Notes: a model not told the origin generated them from the letters alone. DNA of 64,000 bases from Thermoflexaceae bacterium (GCA_015075555.1 JABTUD010000001.1:496001-560000); one strand, 5' to 3'; numbered from the stretch's first letter, positions 33,867-43,174 are shown. Made by a program: numbers and translations.

Positions 33867-34283
33867 CAGCAGACCGCAGTCGCGTCGCCGGTTATGAGCA
33901 CCTCTCGCCTTCTGGTTGAGGGCGACGACCTGAACGTCCACCTTTCGCTCACCGCCCTCCTCGTAGCGGCGGACGACCCGCCCCCGGCAGACGATGTCAT
34001 CGCCGGGCCAGAGGCGCTGCGTGAAGCGGACCCGGTAGCGGCGCAACCTGTCGATACCGAGCCAGTCACTGACAAGACGGCCGAGCACGCCGGCAGTGAA
34101 CATGCCCTGGCCGAAGACGGTCTCGTTTCCAGCGGCGCGGGTGAAGTCATCGTCGTAGTGGATGGGGTTGAAATCGCCGGATGCCCCGGCATAGCGCACG
34201 AAGTTGATGCGGCTCACCTTCTCAACCCGGATTTCGGGGGACTCTGCGCCTTCGATGGCGGAGTCCCAGTCAAGCTGTTTCAT
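33866..34283 (-). pseudogene. MaoC family dehydratase, C-terminus frameshifted
   Basis: From ATG 34283 (MKQLDWDSAIEGAESPEIRV). The hydratase motif region YAGASGDFNPIHYDDDFTRAAG (about 29-50) is intact. Around 33903 the frame is lost; the alternative frame reads VLITGDATAVC and stops at 33866-33868, overlapping the flavin reductase ATG. Without correction the protein would fuse into the flavin reductase through a meaningless basic linker (ARGAHNRRRDCGLL). The correctly terminated version gives a normal dehydratase of about 139 residues, so a single-base error is favoured over a real fusion. It probably pairs with the MaoC-N protein at 34303. Confidence 0.7.
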
Positions 34284-34302
34284 CCGTTCGGTGACCAAGC
34301 TG

Positions 34303-34743
34303 CTACTCCTGCACAGTTCCACTGGTGACGATGGTCACCGTCCGCACGGTGAGCACCAGCTCGCCCGCCGCGTCCCGGTATTCCGTGGCGATCGGGTAGA
34401 AGGTCATGGTGCCGCCACGGCGGCCCTCCTTGGCGAAGGACTGCTCGGCCTTCGAGGCGCCGTAGAGCTTTTCGCCAGCGACGACGGGCCGGCTGTAGAT
34501 GAACTCCTGCTCGCCGTGGAGGACGTAGCGCATATCCAGGCCCTCGGGAATGGCCTGGGAGCCCGGGGGCTGGAAGAACGATGCGCACATCGCGTACGTC
34601 GGCGGTGCGAGGACGGACGCGAACCCCTTCGCCCGCGCGATCGCTTCGTCGTGGAAGAGGGGGTTATCGTCGGTGACAGCAAGCGCGAACTCATGGATCT
34701 TGCCGCGTTCGATGGCAAACTCGAAGCCTTCAGGGGCGGCCAT
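34303..34743 (-). CDS. MaoC-like N-terminal-type dehydratase subunit
   Basis: 146 residues. FELAVTDDNPLFHDEAIARAKGF-like region (actual FALAVTDDNPLFHDE, about 19-33), VLAPPTYAMCASFFQ (about 44-58) and RPVVAGEKLYGASKAEQSF (about 84-102) match the non-catalytic HadA-like hotdog (FAS1-like dehydratase). Together with the catalytic MaoC downstream it would form a heteromeric (R)- or (S)-hydroxyacyl-CoA dehydratase, as HadAB or ChsH1-ChsH2 do. It sits 2 bases after the SDR stop, so the four genes 35672 to 33357 form one operon. Confidence 0.75.
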   Translation of the reverse strand: MAAPEGFEFAIERGKIHEFALAVTDDNPLFHDEAIARAKGFASVLAPPTYAMCASFFQPPGSQAIPEGLDMRYVLHGEQEFIYSRPVVAGEKLYGASKAEQSFAKEGRRGGTMTFYPIATEYRDAAGELVLTVRTVTIVTSGTVQE

Positions 34744-34745
34744 CG

Positions 34746-35672
34746 CTAACCCTGTGCGGCCGGGATGGGAGCCGGGTTGACGAGGCCACGGCCGAGCGAG
34801 TTGGGGAACTTGCGCGCGAGCTCATCGACGGTCCAGGTGCCCTCGGACGTCCAGATGGTGCGGATCTCCTCGGGCTGGGACATGAGGCTCACGTAGCCGC
34901 CGCCAACCAGGAAATCGTAGCCATTGACGCCGGCGGCTTCATCGGTGGAGAGGTAGACAACGAGTGGGGCGACCTGTTCGGGGGTGAGTTCGGCCATCCC
35001 ATCGAGCTGCGGACCGGAGATGCCTGCGGCCTTAGCGCGCTCCGCGGCCTCCATCATCTCGGGGCTGAGGACGAGCCGGGTACCCGCGCGGGGGCGGATG
35101 GCGTTGCAGGTGACGCCGTACTTGCCCATGTCGCGGGCGACGGTGCGGGTGAGGCCGACAATGCCTTCCTTGGCGGCCGAATAATTGGCCTGCCCCATGT
35201 TGCCCAGGCCGGATTCGGACGAGGTGTTGATGATCCGGCCGGAGCGCTGCTGGCGCATCACCTGGGTGGCAAAGCGCGTTGTGGTGAAGTGGCCCTTGAG
35301 GTGCACGGCGATGACCGCATCCCATTCCTCTTCGGTCATGTTGAAGACCATGCGGTCGCGCAGGATGCCGGCGTTGTTGACGAGGATGTCCAGGCGGCCG
35401 AAGGAGTCCAGGGCGGTCTTGACGATGTTCTCGCCGCCTTCCATGGTGGCGACGGTATCGAAGTTGGCGACTGCTTCGCCGCCGGCGGCCTTGATTTCAG
35501 CGACCACCTTTGCCGCGGGGCCATCATCGTGCCCAGTGCCATCGGGGTTGACGCCGGGGTCGTTGACGACCACGCGGGCGCCTTCACTGGCAAAGAGGAG
35601 CGCTTCAGCGCGGCCGATGCCGCGACCTGCTCCCGTAACGATGGCAACCCTGCCGTTGAGTCTCTGTGCCAT
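34746..35672 (-). CDS. Short-chain dehydrogenase (multifunctional-enzyme-type 3-hydroxyacyl-CoA dehydrogenase)
   Basis: 308 residues. NAD motif GRVAIVTGAGRGIGRAEALLFASEGARVVVND in adjacent stretches (about 7-38), NNAGILRDRMVFNMTEEEWD (about 98-117), the catalytic Ser in NTSSESGL and YSAAK (about 162-166). The length and the DPGVNPDGTGHDDGPA insertion resemble the dehydrogenase domain of peroxisomal multifunctional enzyme 2 (HSD17B4), which pairs with a MaoC-type hydratase; here the hydratases are the next two genes. First gene of the leftward operon; the motif A operator lies 106 bases upstream. Confidence 0.88.
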   Translation of the reverse strand: MAQRLNGRVAIVTGAGRGIGRAEALLFASEGARVVVNDPGVNPDGTGHDDGPAAKVVAEIKAAGGEAVANFDTVATMEGGENIVKTALDSFGRLDILVNNAGILRDRMVFNMTEEEWDAVIAVHLKGHFTTTRFATQVMRQQRSGRIINTSSESGLGNMGQANYSAAKEGIVGLTRTVARDMGKYGVTCNAIRPRAGTRLVLSPEMMEAAERAKAAGISGPQLDGMAELTPEQVAPLVVYLSTDEAAGVNGYDFLVGGGYVSLMSQPEEIRTIWTSEGTWTVDELARKFPNSLGRGLVNPAPIPAAQG

Positions 35673-35777
35673 GGTCTCCTCCTGCTGTCTGCGAGTCTGA
35701 ATGAGAGGGTGTTGGTGGGACTAGCGCAGCCCCGATGCCGTAGCATAGCGGCCCTGAAGTCCGGTGAAAACTGATAT

Positions 35778-35791
35778 TGACATCAGTGTCA
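35778..35791. promoter_or_regulatory. Palindromic operator, motif A, in the divergent SDR/receptor promoter region
   Basis: TGACATCAGTGTCA; on the other strand TGACACTGATGTCA, identical to 44672-44685. It lies between the leftward SDR-MaoC-flavin reductase operon and the rightward lipoprotein receptor gene, so one site can serve both. Confidence 0.7.
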
Positions 35792-35922
35792 GAATCCGTA
35801 CCATGCGCACGTCTGGCCTGTCAAGCACGGGCAGAGCCGGGCAGGAAAAAACGGCGGGCGCACCGGGGGAAACGGGCCGCCGGCAGTTCGCAATCAAGCA
35901 ACGGAGGGAAAGAAGACAGGAA

Positions 35923-37245
35923 ATGCAATCGAAGAAGTGGCTTCTCGGCCTGGTCGCGGCGCTGGTGATTCTGCCGTTCGCGGCGGTCGCCTGCGGCGAC
36001 GACGATGACGATGATGCGGGGGGAGAGACTCCGCAGGCGACGGCGACGACGGGCGGCGGGTCCGGTTCACCGACCACGGCGGCTACAAAGAGCGCCGCTG
36101 AGGTGCTCGCGGGAATCAAGGGCGATTCGACGGGCGTGACCGATACCGAGGTCAAGATCGGCTCGCACTACGCGAAGACCGGCCCCGCTGCCGTCTACTG
36201 GGACGTGGCGGCCGCATGGCTTGCATACTTCGACGAGGTCAACAAGAAGGGCGGGATCCACGGCCGCAAGGTGAAGTTCCTTGTTGAGGACGACGGCTAC
36301 AACCCGACGAATACGGTCACTGTCGTCAAGAAGCTGGTCGAGCAGGACCAGGTGTTCATGCTGTTCGGCGGACTCGGAACGCCGACAAGCGAGGCGATCG
36401 CGGAGTACGTGAAGGCGCAGGGAATCCCGAGTTACTTCGTGATGTCGGGGAGCCCGAAGTGGGCGACCTTCGGACCTAGCTTCAGCTCCATGAATCCCGA
36501 CTACATCGTCGAGGGACGAGCGCTTGGCACCTTCATTGCCAAGGACTTCAAGGGCAAGAAGGTCGGCATCCTCTACCAGAACGACGACTTCGGGAAGACT
36601 GGCCGCGATGGATTGAAGCAGGCGCTTGGCAGCGCAGTCACGATCGTCGGCGAAGAGACGTACGAAGCCAACGCGGCGGACATCACGAGCCAGGCTCTCA
36701 AGCTCCTCAGCAGCGGTGCCGAAGTGCTGGCCGTGTATGCGACGCCGGCCCAACTGGCGGGGGCGCTCAAGAACGTCAAGGCGCAGGGGAAGACGGTCAC
36801 CTGGGTGGCGTCAGGCGTTACGGCTTCAAGCTCGACAGCCAAACTGGCCGAAGGCGCGATGGACGGCGTCTTCTCGGTCGGCCTGTTTCCTGATGTATCC
36901 GAGGCGGCAACCAATCCAGGCATGAAGAAAGTCACTGACTTTTTGAAGGCCAACGGGATGGCGAATCCGAACTACTTCCACATCGTGGGTTACGCAATGG
37001 CCGAGCATCTGGAGCAACTGTTGCTCTCGACCGGCAAGAACCTCAACCGCTCCTCGATAGTCTATGCGTTTGAGAATATTGCCTTCCAGGGTTCCTGGAA
37101 GTGCACACTTTGCTACTTCCCAAGCATCACTTCCAAAGACGACCATCGTCCAATCGAGGCGTTGTTCGTGCAGAAGTGGGATGAAGCGCAAAAGAAGTTC
37201 ATTCGTATCGGCGAGACGATGAACCTCGAAACAACCAAGAAGTAG
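35923..37245 (+). CDS. Branched-chain amino acid-type ABC substrate-binding lipoprotein
   Basis: 440 residues from ATG 35923, with GGAGGG further upstream. Signal sequence KKWLLGLVAALVILPFAAVAC with lipobox AVAC (Cys about 25), then a run of six Asp and a Thr/Gly/Ser-rich linker. The mature part is a type I periplasmic-binding fold: VTDTEVKIGSHYAKTGPAA (about 68-86), LFGGLGTPTSEAIAEYVKAQGIPSYF (about 147-172) and GKKVGILYQNDDFGKTGRDGLKQAL (about 208-232). It captures a small organic acid or amide outside the cell. No livH, livM, livG or livF genes are near, so it is an orphan receptor regulated with the catabolic genes. A 16-bp hairpin follows. Confidence 0.85.
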   Translation: MQSKKWLLGLVAALVILPFAAVACGDDDDDDAGGETPQATATTGGGSGSPTTAATKSAAEVLAGIKGDSTGVTDTEVKIGSHYAKTGPAAVYWDVAAAWLAYFDEVNKKGGIHGRKVKFLVEDDGYNPTNTVTVVKKLVEQDQVFMLFGGLGTPTSEAIAEYVKAQGIPSYFVMSGSPKWATFGPSFSSMNPDYIVEGRALGTFIAKDFKGKKVGILYQNDDFGKTGRDGLKQALGSAVTIVGEETYEANAADITSQALKLLSSGAEVLAVYATPAQLAGALKNVKAQGKTVTWVASGVTASSSTAKLAEGAMDGVFSVGLFPDVSEAATNPGMKKVTDFLKANGMANPNYFHIVGYAMAEHLEQLLLSTGKNLNRSSIVYAFENIAFQGSWKCTLCYFPSITSKDDHRPIEALFVQKWDEAQKKFIRIGETMNLETTKK

Positions 37246-37256
37246 ACCGTCTTTCG

Positions 37257-37294
37257 CGTGGGCGGACATCTCTTCCAGGAGATGCCCGCCCACG
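37257..37294 (+). terminator. Hairpin after the receptor gene
   Basis: 16-bp stem with one mismatch: CGTGGGCGGACATCTC (37257-37272) and GAGATGCCCGCCCACG (37279-37294), loop TTCCAG. No T-run follows, so it may act as an mRNA 3' stabiliser or weak terminator. The stretch 37295-37450 contains no other clear feature. Confidence 0.55.
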
Positions 37295-37450
37295 TGGCTC
37301 ATCCGGTTACCTGGTTATGCGGGATGGAGGTAGTCCGTATGCGTCGTCTTGCCTCCGCACTGTCGCATCAGATCTGTGCTGCGCCTGTCAGCATCAAACG
37401 CGGTGGCATGAGACAGAAGGATTGAGTAGTTGGCGCCTGCTTCGCAGAAT

Positions 37451-38134
37451 ATGATGACGGTCGAGATCGGCTACAGAACTCGCCACAAGCCGCGGGCCAA
37501 CGTCCGCTCGGATGTGGCCGAGACCATGAGCACGCGTGACCGGATTCTCGATGCATCCCGGCAAGTGTTTGCCCGCCTTGGCTACGTGGGTACATCAATC
37601 GAGCACATAGTGACTCAGTGCCACGTTTCGCGGGGAACATTCTACTACTACTTCAAGAACAAAGAGGATGTCTTTGAGCAGCTGGTGCTGGCTCTCAGCA
37701 AGGCCTGGGATGGAGCAAGAGCCGCTTCGGATGTCTCGGACCCCTATCTCCGCATCGAAGCTGGGAACAGGAGCTACCTGCAGATGTGGGCAGCCAACCC
37801 CGACATCCTGGCAAACCTCTTCCAGATCGCCGCCATCGAACCGCGCTTCGACGAACTCCACCGTGAAATCAGGATTCGCTTCATCGAGCGTATCCGCCGC
37901 AACCTTGAACGAGAGCTTGCTTCGGGCAATTGCCGCCAGCTCGACCCTGTAGTGGCGTCCCACGCGATGGGGGAGATGGTCGACTCGTTTGCCTACAGAT
38001 GGCTGGCATTGAGATCGGTTGAGATCGACCACTCGGAACTTGAACACGTCGTCTCCGAGCTCTCGGAGCTCTGGTATCACGCGCTCTACGGTGGCCGCCC
38101 GCATGAAGGCGGAACACACGGCGAAGCGCCCTGA
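37451..38134 (+). CDS. TetR-family transcriptional regulator
   Basis: About 227 residues from ATG 37451; an alternative ATG at 37526 (MSTRDRILDASRQVF) gives a more usual N-terminus, and neither has a good ribosome site. The TetR DNA-binding domain is TRDRILDASRQVFARLGYVGTSIEHIVTQCHVSRGTFYYYFKNKEDVFEQLV in consecutive stretches, with helix-turn-helix VSRGTFYYYFKNKED. The ligand domain is unremarkable. Its position in the middle of genes marked by motif A palindromes (32138, 35778, 44671) makes it the candidate repressor, probably released by an acyl-CoA intermediate. No motif A copy is seen before its own gene. Confidence 0.85.
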   Translation: MMTVEIGYRTRHKPRANVRSDVAETMSTRDRILDASRQVFARLGYVGTSIEHIVTQCHVSRGTFYYYFKNKEDVFEQLVLALSKAWDGARAASDVSDPYLRIEAGNRSYLQMWAANPDILANLFQIAAIEPRFDELHREIRIRFIERIRRNLERELASGNCRQLDPVVASHAMGEMVDSFAYRWLALRSVEIDHSELEHVVSELSELWYHALYGGRPHEGGTHGEAP

Positions 38135-38181
38135 ATCCCGGCGATTCCCCGGCATCCCAACAGACACCCCAGGTCAGGTAG

Positions 38182-39348
38182 ATGGATTTCCGATTCGCTC
38201 CCGAAGAAAACGCCTTCCGCACCGAGCTGCGAGAGTTCCTTGCCGCCGAGCTTCCAGCCAGCTGGGAGGGGTGGGAGGCCCTTGAGACACCGCCACCCGA
38301 ACACGAGGGCTTCGCGCACCAGTTCCGGCGGCGGCTGGTGGAGAAGGGCTGGTTCGGCATGGCCTGGCCAAGAGAGTTCGGCGGGCAGAACGCGTCCATC
38401 ATGCGGCAGATGGTCTTCAACGAGGAGATGGCCTACCACCGGGCGCCCACAGGTTTCAGCATGGGACTGGCGTGGGTGGGCCCGGCGCTGATGCTCTTTG
38501 GCACACCCGAACAGAAGCAGCGCTACCTTCCGCCAATCGTCCACGACGAAGAGGAGTGGTGCACGCTCTACTCGGAACCCGGGGCGGGTTCGGACCTGGC
38601 GGCGTTGCAGACACGGGCGGAGCGCGACGGCGACGAATACGTCATCAACGGCCAGAAGATCTGGACCTCCGGCGGCCACCGGGCGCGGCTTGGCTGGCTC
38701 GCTGCCCGGACCGACCCGGCCGCCCCCAAGCACAAGGGCATCAGCATGTTCGTGGTGGAAATGGACCGGCCCGGGATCTCCATCCGCCCGCTGGTGAACA
38801 TGGCGAAGATGCACGAGTTCAACGAGGTCTTCTTCGACAACGTGCGCATCCCGGCATCGAACCTCGTGGGGGAAGAGAACAGGGGCTGGTATCAGCTTGC
38901 GGTCGCGCTTGACTTCGAGCGCACATCGGTGGCCGACACGTCAGGATATCGGCGGCTCATCGACGACCTGGCCTCGTACGCGAGAGAGCACCGCGACCGG
39001 ATCGCCCGTCCGCGGCGGCTCCAGGTGGTGGAACGCCTGATAGAGATCGAGGCGGCGACCGCACTGGCCTACCGGGTGGGCTGGCTGCAATCGCAGGGGA
39101 AGGTGCCGAACTACGAAGCATCGCTCGTGAAGACGTTCGGTGCGGAGCTGGGGCAGCGAGTGGCGCTGACGGGGGTCAACCTCCTGGGGTTGCGGGGGCA
39201 GCTGGAGCGGGGCGACCGCTGGGCGCCGCTCCATGGCCGGGTGGCGCGGCTCTACGCCTTCTTTGTTTCATCCACGATTGCCGGCGGCACGAGCGAGGTG
39301 AACCGCTCGGTCATCGCCACGCGAGGGCTGGGCCTGCCGCGCGAGTAG
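38182..39348 (+). CDS. Acyl-CoA dehydrogenase (FadE type)
   Basis: 388 residues. FRRRLVEKGWFGMAWPREFGGQNASIMRQMVFNEEMAYHRAPTG (about 49-92 in consecutive runs), YSEPGAGSDLAALQTRAERDGDEYVINGQKIWTSGGH (about 130-166) and C-terminal STIAGGTSEVNRSVIATRGLGLPRE. Parallel to the ACAD at 32191 with the same order of motifs, so the two may act on successive substrates or as a pair. It follows the TetR gene by 47 bases on the same strand. Confidence 0.87.
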   Translation: MDFRFAPEENAFRTELREFLAAELPASWEGWEALETPPPEHEGFAHQFRRRLVEKGWFGMAWPREFGGQNASIMRQMVFNEEMAYHRAPTGFSMGLAWVGPALMLFGTPEQKQRYLPPIVHDEEEWCTLYSEPGAGSDLAALQTRAERDGDEYVINGQKIWTSGGHRARLGWLAARTDPAAPKHKGISMFVVEMDRPGISIRPLVNMAKMHEFNEVFFDNVRIPASNLVGEENRGWYQLAVALDFERTSVADTSGYRRLIDDLASYAREHRDRIARPRRLQVVERLIEIEAATALAYRVGWLQSQGKVPNYEASLVKTFGAELGQRVALTGVNLLGLRGQLERGDRWAPLHGRVARLYAFFVSSTIAGGTSEVNRSVIATRGLGLPRE

Positions 39349-39433
39349 CCCCCTGGTCCGGCGGCACCCAAAGGGACGTCCACATGCCTTATGCTTCGCC
39401 GCGCGCGAACTACAGCGGCGGAGGTTTAAGCGA

Positions 39434-40222
39434 ATGAAGCGAACACGAGTTGGCAACGTCGATGTCATAGCCCTTGTCGACACAATCCAGGCTTACCCGG
39501 CGGCGGGCGTGTACCCAACGGCTGGCGATGCCATCAAAGGCTACAGCCACTACCTCGACAGCGAGGGCAGGGTGGCGCTGAACTTCGGCTGCTTTGCGTT
39601 GCGCGACGGGTCAACCACTGTCCTGGTCGACACCGGTCTCGGTCCGGAATCGAACGGCCAGCTGCTGGCAGAGCTCGATGCTGCGGGGGTGGCGCGCGAA
39701 TCGGTTAGCTCGGTCATCTTCACCCACCTGCACATGGACCACACGGGCTGGAACCTTGACCGCGCCACAGGGAAACCAAACTTCCCGAACGCGAGCTACC
39801 TGGTTCCGCGTGGCGACTGGGATCACTTCGGCGCCCAGAACGACCAGTTCTTCGCCCGTGACGTGGCGCCGCTCGAAGCCCTGGGGCGGCTCGACCTCAT
39901 CGAAGGGGAACGGGTGCTCACACAGGCGTGCGTGGCCCTGCCCACGCCAGGGCACACTCCAGCCCACACAAGCGTGGTGATCAGCTCGGCCGGCGAGCGG
40001 GGCATCATCCTCGGCGACGTGGTGCTTTCTCCCATCGACGCAGAGGAGCCTTCGCTGGAGAACAGCTTCGACTGGAACGGGGGGATCGCAGGGGAGACGC
40101 GAAGGCTCATGCTGGACCGCCTCTCCGGCGATGGTTCGCTGGTGGGCGGAAGTCACCTGCCCGCGCCCGGACTGGGCCGGTTCGTGCGGGCGGGCGGAAG
40201 GACCGCCTGGAAGCCGCTGTAG
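39434..40222 (+). CDS. Metallo-beta-lactamase-fold hydrolase
   Basis: 262 residues from ATG 39434. Zinc motif FTHLHMDHTGWN (about 95-106), TPGHTPAHTSVVI (about 175-187) and GDVVLSPID (about 196-204), then the last His in GGSHLPAPG. Similar to N-acyl-homoserine-lactonase-like and related esterase members. Probably hydrolyses an ester or thioester of the surrounding pathway. Convergent with the racemase gene. Confidence 0.78.
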   Translation: MKRTRVGNVDVIALVDTIQAYPAAGVYPTAGDAIKGYSHYLDSEGRVALNFGCFALRDGSTTVLVDTGLGPESNGQLLAELDAAGVARESVSSVIFTHLHMDHTGWNLDRATGKPNFPNASYLVPRGDWDHFGAQNDQFFARDVAPLEALGRLDLIEGERVLTQACVALPTPGHTPAHTSVVISSAGERGIILGDVVLSPIDAEEPSLENSFDWNGGIAGETRRLMLDRLSGDGSLVGGSHLPAPGLGRFVRAGGRTAWKPL

Positions 40223-41391
40223 CTGCCGGTACGATGTGCCGGGACGAGCTCAGGCGATGGCCGGGCCTCGCGCAGGCGGGCGATGTCGGCATCGCCGAAG
40301 CCCCAGTCGGCAAGGACCGCGTCCGTGTCGGAGCCGGGGTAAGAGGGCGGCTTTGTTACCTCGGGTGCGGTCCGGCTGAAGCGCGGCGCCGGCGCAGGCT
40401 GCAGCTTGCCATCGAGTTCAATGAAGGCGTTACGGGCCCTGTTGTGGTGGTGCTCGTAGGCCTCGCCAATGCTGAGGACGGGTGCGAAACAGACGTCGGT
40501 GCCCTCCATCAGCTGGCACCACTCGTCGCGCGTCTTGGACTTGAAGATGCTCGCCATTCGGGCCTCCATCTCGGGCCACTTCGACATGTCGTTCTGGTGG
40601 GGGAGGTCTTGCCCTGCGAGACCGGTGAGGCGGAGGAGCTCGGCATAGAACTGGGGCTCGATGGAGCCGATGCAGATGTGCTTGCCATCGGCAGTCTCGT
40701 AGGTGTTGTAGAAGTGGGAGCCGGTATCGAGAACGTTGGTGCCCCGCTCATCGCGGAAGACGCCCGCGTGGCGCATGCCATGGAAGATGGCCATAAGGGC
40801 ACTGGCGCCATCGACCATGGCAGCGTCAACCACCTGGCCCTTGCCGGATGACTGGCGCTCAACCAGGCCGCAGACGATGCCGAAGGCGAGCATCAGGCCC
40901 CCGCCGCCAAAGTCGCCGACGAGGTTGAGCGGGGGGACAGGCCTTTCGCCCTTGCGCCCGATGGAATGGAGGGCGCCAGTGAGGGCGATGTAGTTTATGT
41001 CATGTCCGGCGGCGTGGGCGATGGGGCCTTCCTGCCCCCAGCCGGTCATGCGGCCGAATACGAGGCCAGGATTGCGTTCGAGACAAACCGCGGGGCCAAG
41101 GCCGAGCCGCTCCATCACTCCGGGGCGGAAACCCTCGATGAGGGCGTCGGCCTGCTCGATGAGCTTGAGGGCGGTCTCCACGCCCTGCGGGTTCTTGAGA
41201 TCAACCCCGACGCTGCGTCGTCCCCGGGCCATGATGTCAGTGGACGAGTTGCCAAAGACCTCGGGCATCACCCTTTCGGCGCGGTCGATCCGGATTACTT
41301 CGGCGCCCATGTCGGAGAGCATCATGGCGCAGAACGGGCCGGGGCCGATCCCCACCATCTCGACGATCTTGATGCCTTTCAGCGGTCCCAT
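40153..41391 (-). CDS. Alpha-methylacyl-CoA racemase-like CaiB family protein, C-terminus probably misread
   Basis: 412 residues from ATG 41391, with GGAGGAGA upstream. Class III CoA-transferase fold: IKIVEMVGIGPGPFCAMMLSDMGAEVIRIDR in two runs (about 7-37), RGRRSVGVDLKNPQG (about 58-72), IEGFRPGVMERLGLGPAVCL (about 85-104), AAGHDINYIALTGALHSIGR (about 126-145) and the Asp of NLVGDFGGGG. These are racemase features. Residues after DIARLREARPS run 70 bases into the convergent MBL gene. Restoring one base near 40262 gives an ending like LREARAIA with a stop at 40250-40252, the normal terminus. Inverts the 2-methyl stereocentre of branched acyl-CoAs before beta-oxidation. Confidence 0.8.
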   Translation of the reverse strand: MGPLKGIKIVEMVGIGPGPFCAMMLSDMGAEVIRIDRAERVMPEVFGNSSTDIMARGRRSVGVDLKNPQGVETALKLIEQADALIEGFRPGVMERLGLGPAVCLERNPGLVFGRMTGWGQEGPIAHAAGHDINYIALTGALHSIGRKGERPVPPLNLVGDFGGGGLMLAFGIVCGLVERQSSGKGQVVDAAMVDGASALMAIFHGMRHAGVFRDERGTNVLDTGSHFYNTYETADGKHICIGSIEPQFYAELLRLTGLAGQDLPHQNDMSKWPEMEARMASIFKSKTRDEWCQLMEGTDVCFAPVLSIGEAYEHHHNRARNAFIELDGKLQPAPAPRFSRTAPEVTKPPSYPGSDTDAVLADWGFGDADIARLREARPSPELVPAHRTGSYSGFQAVLPPARTNRPSPGAGR

Positions 41392-41426
41392 GCGGTCTCC
41401 TCCATGAAAGCGTGCAGACCGGCGCC

Positions 41427-42981
41427 CTAGTGGCTCCGGCCAAGTGCGATTTCGAGTGCGCGGAAGACTTTCTCGCGGGTCTCCGCGGGGTCGATAACGT
41501 CGTCGATGTAGGCCATACCCGCCGCCATCCAGGGAGCTCCGGACTGGTCCCACTGCTCGATGAGGTCAGCATGCCGGGCGGTGAGCGCCTCACGGTCGGC
41601 GCCCGGCGCGGCAAGCTCGTGCCCAAAGGCGATCCGGACCCCGGCTTCGGGCGCCATGAAGCCAATGCGCGCCGAAGGCCAGGCGAAGGTGAACGTATTG
41701 GGCCCCCACGAGCCGGACATCGCCGCGAAGGCGAGCCCGTAGCTCTTCCGCACGATAACGGCAATGCGTGGTACGCGGCAGTTTCCGAGCACGGTCATCA
41801 CCTGCATCATGTGCCGGATGATCCCCTGGTGCTCGGGCTCCTTGCCGATGAGCACGCCGGGGACGTCGTGGAGGAAGACGAGCGGAATGCCGAATGTGTC
41901 GCACATCGAAAGAAAACGAGCCATCTTCTGGGCGGCAGCGACGTCGATTGAGCCTGCCTTGAACATGGAGTTGTTCCCCACCAAACCAACGGGGATGCCA
42001 CCGATCCGGCCGAGCGCGGCAACGAGCGAACGGCCATAGCCGGCCTGGAATTCAACGGTTCGGCCGCCATCGACGATTGCCCCTATCACGCGCTTCATGT
42101 CGAAGGCGCGGTTCGCCTTTTCGGGGACAATTAGCCCCAACTCCTCGGAGCGGCGCTCGACGGGGTCATCCGGTTCAATGAGTGGAAGGGGCTTCGTGGC
42201 CGAGCGGGGCATCAGGGCAATGAACTCGCGAATCACAGCGAGGGCCTCGGGCTCGGAATCGCAGACTGCATCCACGAGTCCGGTGATGCGGGAGTGGACC
42301 TCCGGTCCGCCCAGCTCCTCTTCTGTGACCTGGCCGCCGGTAGCGGCCTCCACCAGGGCCGGGCTCGCGATGGAGAACGAACTGGTGCGGGTCATTACGG
42401 CGAAGTCGGCGATGCCCATGTTGAGGGCTCCGCTGCCGTAGCTCTGGCCGAGAACGGCGACGGCCAGCGGCACGCGGCGATGGGGGAGGTTGGAGTGACC
42501 GCGGATGGAGCGCGTGCCCCCGGTGCGGGCCATGACCCAGCCCATCATGTCGCCGACACGCCCTCCTCCACCTTCGGCGAGGTAGACGAGCGGATAGCCC
42601 TTCTCCTCAGCGAAGTCACGAACGCGGTCGCCTTTGCGGACAGCGGCCTCCATGCCGTTGGACCCGCCGAGGACGGTGGCGTCGTTGGCTTCGACAGCGA
42701 CCATTCGCCCACCGATACGGCCGTACCCGGTGATGATGCCATCGCCGGGAGAGCGCTCGGCGCGATCCGGGTCATCGGCGTGGGCAAGGGCGCCAAACTC
42801 GACGAATGTGCCCTCATCAACAAGGGCGAGGGCACGCTCGCGGGCGGTCATGCGTCCGCGGGCGTGCTGGCAGGCGACCTTTCAGGGACCGCCAAGGTTA
42901 CCGCCCACGCCCGCTTTCGGCGAGCGCGGCAAGCTCCGCCTCGCGCTGAGGGCGCCCGGGAGGGGGCTCGCCCATGTTCAT
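41427..42981 (-). pseudogene. Acyl-CoA carboxylase beta subunit (carboxyltransferase), N-terminus frameshifted
   Basis: From ATG 42851 a clean 474-residue frame gives the carboxyltransferase core: TARERALALVDEGTFVEFG, GGSNGMEAAVRKGDRVRDFAEEKG, GGGGRVGDMMGWVMARTGG, then the second crotonase half with VEFQAGYGRSLVAALGRIGG, GNNSMFKAGSIDVAAAQKMARFL and APEAGVRIAFGHELA. Family members start about 45 residues earlier. Upstream, MNMGEPPPGRPQREAELAAL from ATG 42981 (with GGAGG) and GNLGGP, then KVACQHARGRMTARER, lie in different frames, pointing to at least two indels between about 42890 and 42920. Biotin-dependent carboxylation of propionyl- or methylacyl-CoA; no alpha subunit is near. Confidence 0.75.
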
Positions 42982-43147
42982 GCCGGACCTCCGGGGTTCT
43001 TGACAGGGTGGATTGCACCGGGAATACTGCCAGCGGCTCACGGATCATGCGGAAAGGGCTCCATTGCACCCGGGTCACCGGGAGACGCAGCGACCTGGAA
43101 GGATCGTGGCGGGGAGTGGGGTCACAGGCAACCCCAGGGGGGTCTTC

Positions 43148-43174
43148 CCCCGGGCGAGCGCTGCTCGCCCGGGG
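43148..43174 (-). terminator. Hairpin downstream of the HpaB-like gene
   Basis: Perfect 12-bp stem CCCCGGGCGAGC (43148-43159) / GCTCGCCCGGGG (43163-43174), loop GCT, about 63 bases past the stop at 43237. The surrounding 42982-43236 gap has no gene. Confidence 0.55.

Noticed and set aside
34324-34339. GGTGAC-N4-GTCACC palindrome as a regulatory site
   Set aside because: Lies within the C-terminal coding part of a MaoC gene and differs from motif A; likely chance.
42890-42920. Third selenocysteine UGA in the carboxylase N-terminus (GGP-UGA-KV)
   Set aside because: Family residue there is Glu, not Cys, and other frameshifts surround it; an indel explains it better.
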